DNA from: Acidobacteriota bacterium
GTDB taxonomy: Bacteria; Acidobacteriota; Vicinamibacteria; Vicinamibacterales; 2-12-FULL-66-21
Length of the DNA: 5,064 nucleotides
Assembly: GCA_020200195.1 (NCBI GenBank)
Contig: JAIVJE010000176.1
Location: forward strand, 1-5,064
Direction of reading: 5' to 3'
The position numbers and the translations under genes are program-made. Under the pieces are notes generated by a model that saw only the letters and a list, made by a program, of their open reading frames with translations, was not told where the DNA came from and ran no database searches. This document shows, one piece after another, positions 1 through 5,064 of this stretch; position 1 is the stretch's first letter; each line of letters starts with the position of its first letter.

Positions 1-735
1 TGTCGCGCCTGCGCCCAGCTGCGATCCGTCAACCGAGCTCACGGCAACAGCCTGGATGCTGTACGACGCCGCCGGCGCTGGGCCGAGCGGCGGAATGCCG
101 GTAACCGTGAGCTCGTACCCGGAGTTCTCGAATTGCGAGCCGTGCGTTTCTCCTATGTGTGGACGGCTGGCGCCGTAGAGCGCGGTTCCCACCGGATGAA
201 AACCTGTGTTGCCGACGTAAAAGATCTGCACCGAGCTCACGCCGGTGCCTGACGGCGCGCGATCGTCGATCGCGTAGCCGCTGACGACGAATGGTTGCGC
301 GATGGCGGCGGTGGACGGCGATGCGTTCCAGCCGACGGGCGATTGCATCCAGCCAGTGTCCCCTGTGATGCGTCCGCTTTGAAAGACCTGGTACGTCGCA
401 TCATTGCCGCCACTAATGGTCACCGTGGCTGTCCTGTTGTCCGCGGAAGGAGGAGCGGCGGCAACGAGGTACCGTAGCCATGCGCTGCCCGCGCCCGTTG
501 CACCATCGGGGAACGTCACCCAGGGGGCCGACGAAGTGGCGGTCCATGTGCAGTCAGGAATCGGGGCAAAAACGCGAATGAGGCCGGTGCCACCAGGCCG
601 GTTAAATGAGAGTCCGGTGGCCAGGACGATGGTGACTGATGGGCAGACCGCGCCGCGCGCCATCACTCCGCCTGAGGAAAGCGTCATCCACGCCAGGGCA
701 GCCATACCTGCCGCCAACCCACCGAAGCGACGCAT
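1..735 (-). CDS. Secreted BACON / Ig-like domain protein, 3' end cut by window edge (gene C)
   Basis: The frame is open from an ATG at 735 to the left edge, giving 245 residues without a stop; the C-terminus lies outside the window. Residues 1-26 form a signal peptide: MRR, a hydrophobic core (about 6-20) and a likely cleavage after VMA (24-26). Residues about 31-120 are a BACON-type beta-sandwich: C31, then C62 and W64 in a DCTWTATSSAPWVTF segment, then strands ending in YQVFQSG. From about 127 an Ig-like module begins (FVVSGYAIDD at 149-158, SSVQIFYVG at 167-175), a divergent relative of the modules in the two genes upstream. The start is supported by GGAAG six bases before the ATG and by the signal peptide it exposes. 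The ATG lies two bases after the stop of the preceding frame, so it is probably the same transcript. No catalytic motif is visible; BACON domains are usually linked to glycan or mucin binding or act as spacers, so an exported binding role is inference. Confidence 0.85.
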   Translation of the reverse strand, partial: MRRFGGLAAGMAALAWMTLSSGGVMARGAVCPSVTIVLATGLSFNRPGGTGLIRVFAPIPDCTWTATSSAPWVTFPDGATGAGSAWLRYLVAAAPPSADNRTATVTISGGNDATYQVFQSGRITGDTGWMQSPVGWNASPSTAAIAQPFVVSGYAIDDRAPSGTGVSSVQIFYVGNTGFHPVGTALYGASRPHIGETHGSQFENSGYELTVTGIPPLGPAPAASYSIQAVAVSSVDGSQLGAGAT

Positions 736-737
736 GA

Positions 738-1712
738 CTATCTTCCGTACGACAGGGCTATCAGCGGCCACGGAATTGCGCCGTGCGCACGCTGGTTCTG
801 ATCCGCAGCTGCGCCGGCTGAGGCCGCCGCGTTCTGAATCGTGAAAAACCGGCTTCCAATGCCCGCGGGGACGCCGGCGTCGTCAATGACCCCCCACGCA
901 ATCGTGTGCACGCCGTCGGCGAACTGCGTCGTATCGATCGTGAAGTGCGCCCCGGGGCCGTTCGAGTTGGCGAGCCCGGGGAAGTACGCCTTCACATCGG
1001 GGCGCGGTTCATTGTACTGCGCGCTGGCCGGCACTTCGATGCCGTCGATGTACAACTTGATGGTGGATCCATTGAACGGCACTGTCTTCCCTGCGGGAGT
1101 CAGCACCCATCCGAAGTTCGTAATAGTGCCGGATACAGTCTCACCCTGCGCCGGGAAGTCGATCGTGCCGAATGGCTCGATCGCCGATGCATTGGCGAAC
1201 GTGACTGTCCTACGTCCGAGCAGGGTAACAAGTCCGACGACGTTCTGTGCGTAGGCGGAAAGGGTGAATGGACCGTTGCCGCCGCCAGGCAGCACGTTCG
1301 ACAACAGCATGAAGCCCCAGCCTGCCCGGCGGTTCTGCGGCGCACCGCCGAACGCGTAATGCAGCACATCGGGGCGCGCACCCTTCACCCGCACGGCGTC
1401 GCCGAGATACACCACCTGCTGCGAGTGGAAACCGCCGCTGGCGTTGCTGACGATCTCGACCGAGGCCTCCCCTGGCATTGGATTGCGGTAGATCCGGACA
1501 TGTTCGATGTCTACGGCATCGAGGGCGAAGCCGGTCACAGGAATCGCGCCGGTCAACCCGACCGCATTGGCAGCCGGCGTGTCCATGTTCCCGCGCGGGA
1601 ACCCGGAAGGGTATCCAGCGAGATCTGAAAAGGTGTAGGTGCGGAGAGTCACGGGAAGCGAGCGTGATGTCTGCGATGCGAATTCAGCGGTCACGTCGAT
1701 GGCACCCGTCAC
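738..1712 (-). CDS. Twin Ig-like module protein, probably the frameshifted second half of the BACON gene before it (B')
   Basis: This frame of 324 residues from a GTG at 1712 holds two related Ig-like modules. Module 1 (about 41-175) shows TGAIPVTGFALDAV (54-67), HVRIYRNPMPG (71-81), ARPDV (112-116) and RAGWGFMLLSNVLPGGG (129-145). Module 2 (about 180-294) shows PFGTIDFPAQGETVSG (180-195), NFGWVL, LYIDGIEVP, then GVHTIAWGV and IGSRFFTIQN. The tail (295-324) is Ala-rich and unrecognised. The protein looks extracytoplasmic but this start gives no signal peptide, and no Shine-Dalgarno precedes the GTG. The frame continues open upstream, reading GFPDGVV just before the start. The preceding gene ends in a 4-nt GTGA overlap with it. 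One added base in the C run at 1731-1734 would fuse both. Either this is a broken or misread single gene, or a coupled downstream gene; I favour the first. No enzymatic residues are apparent and the function is unknown. Confidence 0.8.
   Translation of the reverse strand: MTGAIDVTAEFASQTSRSLPVTLRTYTFSDLAGYPSGFPRGNMDTPAANAVGLTGAIPVTGFALDAVDIEHVRIYRNPMPGEASVEIVSNASGGFHSQQVVYLGDAVRVKGARPDVLHYAFGGAPQNRRAGWGFMLLSNVLPGGGNGPFTLSAYAQNVVGLVTLLGRRTVTFANASAIEPFGTIDFPAQGETVSGTITNFGWVLTPAGKTVPFNGSTIKLYIDGIEVPASAQYNEPRPDVKAYFPGLANSNGPGAHFTIDTTQFADGVHTIAWGVIDDAGVPAGIGSRFFTIQNAAASAGAAADQNQRAHGAIPWPLIALSYGR
742..746 (-). promoter_or_regulatory. Ribosome binding site of gene C
   Basis: The minus strand reads GGAAG, six bases before the ATG at 735. 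It lies inside the last codons of the preceding frame, whose TAG is two bases before the ATG. The arrangement fixes the start of gene C and suggests translational coupling. Confidence 0.6.
831..1592 (-). repeat. Pair of Ig-like modules in frame B'
   Basis: Unit 1 is about 1188-1592 and unit 2 about 831-1175. Both follow the order D-x-P, SG/TG, GW/GF-x-L, a short I/L-Y strand, R-P-D-V, a G-rich turn and G-x-R. They are closer to the equivalent units of gene A than to each other, which points to duplication of the pair as a block. Confidence 0.65.
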
Positions 1713-1738
1713 AACGCCATCTGGGAAACCGGGGAGAG
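1709..1738 (-). other. Probable frameshift site joining B and B'
   Basis: Frame B reads LSPVSQMAL and then TGA (1711-1709). In the frame of B' the same DNA reads PGFPDGVV and runs on into B'. Adding one C to the CCCC run at 1731-1734 gives LSPGFPDGVVTGAIDV and a continuous 652-residue frame from 2695 to 738. No canonical X-XXY-YYZ slippery heptamer sits in the right phase, so programmed -1 shifting is less likely than an indel or a sequencing error. A GTGA stop/start overlap is the alternative reading. Confidence 0.55.
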
Positions 1739-2695
1739 CGGATCCAGAGTGCCGTCCGCGCGGTATCCGCCGAAAAACAGCGCGCTCGCGTCGAGCCTGA
1801 CCGGATTCCCATTCTGGATGACAGCGAATCCGCCGGTCCGATAAGTGATACTTCCGGACCGCTCGAACGCGGTCGGGCTTGGCGCCGCTGTGTAGCTGAC
1901 CGACATCGGCGGCGTCCCGCTCAGCGGCGTAATGGTAAGCCAGCTGGGCGGACTGCTGAACGGCGAGAAACTACAGTCCGTACCGCTGCCGGTAACCGAA
2001 AACGTTCCGCTCCCCCCGTTGACCGACACACGCACCTGTGCCGGAGAGACGGACAACGAGCACAAAAGCGGATCCTGCGTCACGGCGAGCGGGATGCCAC
2101 CGATCGCCGTGTCGAACGAGCGGGGGTCTGCAGAGTTATTGAAGGGGATGATCCGCAGCGTCAGGTTCGTCGGGCCGGTGCCGAACACAGGGCCGCCAAA
2201 AACCGCCCAGGATGGTTCCATCCGCCAGAAGCAGCCCGCGGGCGCATCGACGAACACACTCTGCGGAGGCCCGCCCTCTGAATTGAAGCGGAGTGACGAG
2301 GGCGTGACGCTTCGCACACACTGCGCCGTTTGCGTCACGGTGAACGCCGGCTGGCCGTTGATCAGCACCTGCGCCGTGCGATCGGCGCCGCTGTTGTTGG
2401 TAGAGACGCGGTAGTTGATGATCCCATTCGTCGAACCGGAGGGGGAAAACACCTGAAAGAATGGATCCACCGTCAGCCAGGTTGCCGAGCTGCCGGTGAC
2501 GAAACTGCAACCCGTAGTCGGGGATGTCAACGTGAGCTGACCGTGAATCGCTCCCGCGTCGAAAGTGGTCGACGTGCCATTGAGCGAGTACGGACACGCC
2601 TGTGCGCCGGTGCGCGTGGCGGTCGTGAACGCGGCGTAAAAGAGGGCGGCCGCCAACGCTGACGCCGCCGACAATTTGCGGAGCAGCTGCTTCAT
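1709..2695 (-). CDS. Secreted triple-BACON-repeat protein (B), probably frameshifted near its 3' end
   Basis: The product is 328 residues from the ATG at 2695. A signal peptide is clear: MKQLLRK, a hydrophobic Ala-rich core (about 8-24) and an AQA site at 31-33. Three BACON-type repeats follow at about 34-124, 126-208 and 212-295. Each has a first Cys, a second Cys exactly 29 residues later (34/63, 126/155, 212/241), a Trp about 8-11 residues beyond (ATWLTV, PSWAVF, PSWLTI) and a closing strand (FTVTQT, LAVTQD, FAVIQN). The ATG was chosen because GGGAG lies five bases upstream and it exposes the signal peptide; a longer in-frame extension to 2917 would overlap the previous gene and was not used. 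The last residues (about 300-328, ending SPVSQMAL) look like an interrupted continuation, since a +1 base correction would extend the protein to 652 residues. BACON domains are known mainly from secreted or surface glycan-related proteins; binding or spacer function here is inference. Confidence 0.85.
   Translation of the reverse strand: MKQLLRKLSAASALAAALFYAAFTTATRTGAQACPYSLNGTSTTFDAGAIHGQLTLTSPTTGCSFVTGSSATWLTVDPFFQVFSPSGSTNGIINYRVSTNNSGADRTAQVLINGQPAFTVTQTAQCVRSVTPSSLRFNSEGGPPQSVFVDAPAGCFWRMEPSWAVFGGPVFGTGPTNLTLRIIPFNNSADPRSFDTAIGGIPLAVTQDPLLCSLSVSPAQVRVSVNGGSGTFSVTGSGTDCSFSPFSSPPSWLTITPLSGTPPMSVSYTAAPSPTAFERSGSITYRTGGFAVIQNGNPVRLDASALFFGGYRADGTLDPLSPVSQMAL
1811..2596 (-). repeat. Three tandem BACON-type repeats in gene B
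   Basis: Approximate units are 2324-2596, 2072-2320 and 1811-2062, each about 83-91 residues. They share a leading Cys, a second Cys 29 residues later, a Trp soon after and a final F/L-x-V-x-Q-type strand. The units have diverged well beyond recent duplication. The Cys pairs would suit one disulfide per domain in an exported protein. Confidence 0.75.
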
Positions 2696-2700
2696 GCGTT

Positions 2701-2718
2701 CTCCCGGTGCGGGACCGG
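2701..2718 (-). promoter_or_regulatory. Ribosome binding site of gene B, partly inside a small hairpin
   Basis: GGGAG (2705-2701 on the minus strand) lies five bases before the ATG at 2695 and decides the start. The segment upstream is self-complementary: CCGGT (2718-2714) and ACCGG (2708-2704) form a perfect 5-bp stem with a CCCGC loop, and the stem takes in the first two Gs of the Shine-Dalgarno. Partial masking of the site is possible, but in GC-rich DNA such a short stem may be chance. Confidence 0.55.
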
Positions 2719-2726
2719 AGCGTAAT

Positions 2727-2771
2727 CTCCTGGACGCCGCGGATCGAGGAAGAAAAGCCCGGAACCAGGAG
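2727..2771 (-). repeat. 7-bp perfect inverted repeat in the leader before gene B
   Basis: CTCCTGG (plus 2727-2733) and CCAGGAG (plus 2765-2771) are perfect inverted copies separated by 31 bases. In the mRNA of gene B they could pair to close a large loop between the possible promoter and the ribosome binding site. No T run follows, so it does not look like an intrinsic terminator. The function is unknown and it may be chance. Confidence 0.35.
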
Positions 2772-2772
2772 C

Positions 2773-2801
2773 ATTTTAGTTCAGAACGATGCGCCAGTCT
2801 T
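2773..2801 (-). promoter_or_regulatory. Possible sigma-70-type promoter for gene B
   Basis: On the minus strand TAAAAT (2778-2773) matches five of six bases of the -10 consensus. AAGACT (2801-2796), 17 bases upstream, matches only the GAC core of the -35. It lies in the only gap between genes, in its most A+T-rich part, and would give a leader of about 70 nt. The weak -35 keeps this tentative. Confidence 0.3.
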
Positions 2802-2813
2802 TCGGGGAAAGAA

Positions 2814-5064
2814 TCAATTCGAACTGGCCGTGAACAGGGCACTGAAGGGCGAGGGCACTCTCCTGCCAGTTGACGCCGTATGCGTGAGGGTGATGTGCAC
2901 CGGCAGGCGCTTACCATCCCGCACGAACATCAGGTCGTATGAGCCCGCGAAACCCGGTCCCGGCTGCCAATAGAACGCACCGCGCCGCTGGTCGAGGGCG
3001 GATCCAATCGGAAGTGGCCGCAGGACACCTCCGACGGACAGGTACGCCTCGTACGGCCCGCTGCCTTCGAGACCTGCCGCCTGAATGGTCACGCGCGTGC
3101 CCGCGCGCGCCGTGACAAAGCGCGCCGGTGTCGCCTGCGCGAGCGCCACCGTCGCCATCCCGAGCGACCGTCCTGGACTGACCTCGGCGCGCGCGGTGAT
3201 GACGTTCGGCTGCGACGCCGCGCTCGCCACGACGCTGCTGTTGATGACGTTGAAGAACCGGCTCCCGACGCCGTCCGCCTGGCCGTTCGTGGCGGTCACG
3301 CCCCACGCGATCGTGTGCAGCCCGTTCGGAAGAAGCGATGGATTGAAGTTGTAGACGCCCAAGGCCTGGTTCACGCCGGGATACGTCGACGCCGGAAAGA
3401 GCGCCGTCAGATCGCTGCGCGCTCCCCAACAGCAGGGCGATCCGACCGCCACTCCGTCGATGAAGACGGTCACGCTCCCGCCGAGCGCGGGGCTGGCGAC
3501 CACGGAGCCGCGCCCGAGTACCCAGCCGAAGTTGGGATAGCTGCTGCCGCTGATGGTCTCACCCTGCGCCGGCGTGTCGATCGCGCCGAAGGGCCGGACA
3601 GAAGAGGCGTTCGCGCCCATGATGGTACGCGAGCCAAGCCGCGTCGCGTAACCTTCGCGATCTGTTGCGTACACCCGCAGCACGTAGGCACCCTCGCCGC
3701 CGTTCGGCAGGAAGTTCGTCAGAACAAGGAAGCCCCATCCCGCCCGGTACTGGAAAGGGGTGCTCCCAGTCAGACCTTCGACGTCAGGCCGCGCGTCGTC
3801 TATCCGGACCGCATTGCCAACGAAGATTAGGCTGCTGCCCTCACCCGGCACGGGATCGCGGTAGATGGTGACGCCGGTGATCTCGATGTCGTCCAGCGCC
3901 CATCCCGTCACGGCGATCGACCCGCTGACGACGGAATTGTCCACCGGCGTGTCGACGAGTCCGAATGGTGCGCCGGTCGCGCCGTGAATCCGAATCCAGG
4001 CGTGCACGTATTGAGGCGAGTTGTCGATCGTCCCCGGCGTGACCTGCCTGACGGTCAAAGTCCCTTCGCCGACGCCCAGCACGTTGTAGTTCTGGTTGAC
4101 CAGCGACACCGTGAACTCGCCGCTGCCGCAGCCGGAGCCGCCCGACACGGTAAAGACGCTGGGCAGACTGTTGTCGACCGTCCAGCAGGGCGAGCCGGAG
4201 CCGACTACCGTCACACGGACGGTCTGCGGCCCCGTCTTGGTCGTCAGGGCGGTGACGCCGAAGTTCAGCGTCGGCCGACTGACGACGATCCGCGGCGCGG
4301 TCGCACTGTGATCGATCCTCACTGGCCACTTGCCGTACGCGCCGTTCGTGTTCGTGCCGTCGTTGAACTCGACGTAGACGTAGTACTGCTCCCCGGTGCC
4401 GAGCGCCGAGGTGTTCCACGTCAAGCTGCCGGTTGTCGAGGACACGGTGGTCGAATTGATGAAACTCTTGACCGTCGGATCCTTGTCAGTGTCGTAGTAC
4501 ACGCTGACGGTGCCGCTGGCTTCACTCGACGTCCAGCGAACGACATAGCTCGTGTTCGCCGTCTCGAGCGCCGCGAGCTTGATGCGCCTGATGTAGAACG
4601 GCGTTGGGTTGGCGAACTCGTGCGGATCGATCCGGAAGCTCTTGATCGACCCCGTCCACCCGGTGATCGCCGGGCTGGCGGGATCGACCGGTAGCGCCGC
4701 CATATCCAGGTTGATCGTATTCAGGACGTTCGCGCCCACCCGCGAATCGAGGACGATGTCGTCGCTGACATTCTCCTGGGCTTCTCCGTCGATGTGCCAC
4801 ACGACACGGACGACCGAACCCTCACAGATGTTGCGCGCCAGGTTCGGGAGGCCGAGCTCGGCCGTCAGGATTCGGTACCGCGTCGGATCGATCCTGGCGT
4901 TGATGCCGCGAACCGTCTGATTGAGCGGATAGACAATCGGGTCGCCGACGCTCGCGCAGGGGCCGCCGAAAACGCCGGTCGTGCTCGTGCCTCTGAATGC
5001 GGTGATGTCGCCGAGCGCGGTTCCCTCCGGCGTTTCCGCGGCGGCGACCGTCGTGATGCTCCCG
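2814..5064 (-). CDS. Large multidomain extracellular protein with FN3-like, BACON-like and twin Ig-like modules; 5' end outside window (A)
   Basis: The frame is open from the right edge to a TGA at 2816-2814, giving 749 visible residues; the true start is upstream. A GTG at 4802 is internal because the frame continues open before it and sequence there is of the same character. In visible numbering: 1-165 is an unrecognised, probably beta-rich region (ARIDPTRYRILTAEL at 56-70, FRIDPHEF at 143-150, FYIRRIKLA at 156-164); about 168-251 is fibronectin-III-like (YYVYVEFNDGTN, YGKWPVRID); about 258-360 is BACON-like (RPTLNFG, C293-W294); about 364-487 and 491-608 are two Ig-like modules (VTGWALDDIEITGV, RAGWGFLVLTNFLPNGG; PAQGETISG, NFGWVLG, GLHTIAWGV, GVGSRFF); 647-727 is a small beta domain with FYWQPGPGFAGSYDLMFVRDG-type sequence resembling putative Ig/cadherin-like C-terminal domains. 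No catalytic motif is visible in this part. A surface or secreted role is inferred; an enzymatic or other domain could lie in the missing N-terminus. Confidence 0.88.
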   Translation of the reverse strand, partial: GSITTVAAAETPEGTALGDITAFRGTSTTGVFGGPCASVGDPIVYPLNQTVRGINARIDPTRYRILTAELGLPNLARNICEGSVVRVVWHIDGEAQENVSDDIVLDSRVGANVLNTINLDMAALPVDPASPAITGWTGSIKSFRIDPHEFANPTPFYIRRIKLAALETANTSYVVRWTSSEASGTVSVYYDTDKDPTVKSFINSTTVSSTTGSLTWNTSALGTGEQYYVYVEFNDGTNTNGAYGKWPVRIDHSATAPRIVVSRPTLNFGVTALTTKTGPQTVRVTVVGSGSPCWTVDNSLPSVFTVSGGSGCGSGEFTVSLVNQNYNVLGVGEGTLTVRQVTPGTIDNSPQYVHAWIRIHGATGAPFGLVDTPVDNSVVSGSIAVTGWALDDIEITGVTIYRDPVPGEGSSLIFVGNAVRIDDARPDVEGLTGSTPFQYRAGWGFLVLTNFLPNGGEGAYVLRVYATDREGYATRLGSRTIMGANASSVRPFGAIDTPAQGETISGSSYPNFGWVLGRGSVVASPALGGSVTVFIDGVAVGSPCCWGARSDLTALFPASTYPGVNQALGVYNFNPSLLPNGLHTIAWGVTATNGQADGVGSRFFNVINSSVVASAASQPNVITARAEVSPGRSLGMATVALAQATPARFVTARAGTRVTIQAAGLEGSGPYEAYLSVGGVLRPLPIGSALDQRRGAFYWQPGPGFAGSYDLMFVRDGKRLPVHITLTHTASTGRRVPSPFSALFTASSN
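3240..3974 (-). repeat. Pair of Ig-like modules in gene A
   Basis: Unit 1 is about 3603-3974 and unit 2 about 3240-3593. They match the B' pair in order and motifs (ARPDV, RAGWGF, LP-GG, PAQGET, NFGWVL, HTIAWGV, GSRFF). A 17-base stretch is identical at 3556-3572 and 1138-1154, coding for part of the PAQGET segment. Unit 2 carries an extra SPCCWG (visible residues 542-547) that the B' unit lacks. Confidence 0.65.

Noticed and set aside
906..1628. A 240-residue plus-strand open frame
   Set aside because: It is antisense to the Ig-like modules of B', with Arg/His-rich composition and no recognisable motif; it is a shadow of the real coding strand.
1723..1738. A programmed -1 frameshift site
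   Set aside because: No X-XXY-YYZ heptamer lies in the reading phase of B; an indel in the C run explains the junction more simply.
1478..2281. A 267-residue plus-strand open frame
   Set aside because: It lies opposite genes B and B', is Arg-rich with no domain logic, and is typical of antisense frames in GC-rich DNA.
2594..2605. A lipoprotein cleavage site at the signal peptide of B (A-Q-A-C34)
   Set aside because: The -3 position is Ala rather than Leu/Val/Ile, so the lipobox is poor; AQA fits ordinary signal peptidase I, and C34 fits the repeated BACON cysteine pattern.
2798..2812. An intrinsic terminator after gene A
   Set aside because: Only a 5-bp A/T-rich stem (TCTTT/AAAGA) is present and no T run follows on the minus strand.
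2696..2917. A longer N-terminus for gene B starting at 2917
   Set aside because: It would overlap the end of gene A by about 100 bases and bury the signal peptide; the ATG at 2695 has a good Shine-Dalgarno.
3984..4694. A 236-residue plus-strand open frame
   Set aside because: It is antisense to the BACON-like and FN3-like part of gene A, Arg/Asp-rich and without domain features.

Overview
The window is GC-rich throughout and every gene I can support lies on the minus strand, so transcription runs from the right edge (5064) to the left edge (1). There are four reading frames: A (5064 to 2814, cut by the window edge), B (2695 to 1709), B' (1712 to 738, possibly the detached second half of B) and C (735 to 1, cut by the window edge). 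No RNA gene, insertion sequence, CRISPR array or tRNA was seen. The only gap between genes is 118 nt (2696-2813). I recognise no housekeeping gene. The style of the proteins (BACON-type beta-sandwich repeats followed by Ig-like modules with a GWALDD...YRDP...RAGWGF pattern) is one I associate with Acidobacteriota, especially soil Vicinamibacteria-like lineages. That placement is inference from protein style and composition, not proof.

All four products look like large, non-catalytic, extracytoplasmic beta-sandwich proteins. A ends in a fibronectin-III-like region, one BACON-like domain, a pair of Ig-like modules and a small C-terminal domain. B opens with a signal peptide and carries three BACON repeats, each with two cysteines exactly 29 residues apart. 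B' carries a pair of Ig-like modules closely related to those of A. C again has a signal peptide, one BACON domain and the start of a more divergent Ig-like module.

The most notable point is the B/B' junction. B stops at a TGA that overlaps a GTG of B' by 4 nt, but B' has no signal peptide and no clear ribosome binding site, and its frame reads open upstream of the GTG. One extra C in the CCCC run at 1731-1734 would join both into one 652-residue secreted protein (signal peptide, three BACON, two Ig-like modules), an order that matches the C-terminal half of A. I therefore read B/B' as one gene with a frameshift (real mutation or sequencing error), with a translationally coupled pair as the alternative.

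The spacing (2 nt between B' and C, 118 nt between A and B with a possible promoter) suggests that B, B' and C are co-transcribed, with A either upstream in the same transcript or separate. Together they look like a local family of related secreted binding or adhesion-type proteins made by duplication and module shuffling. No ligand, enzyme or partner can be named from this window.
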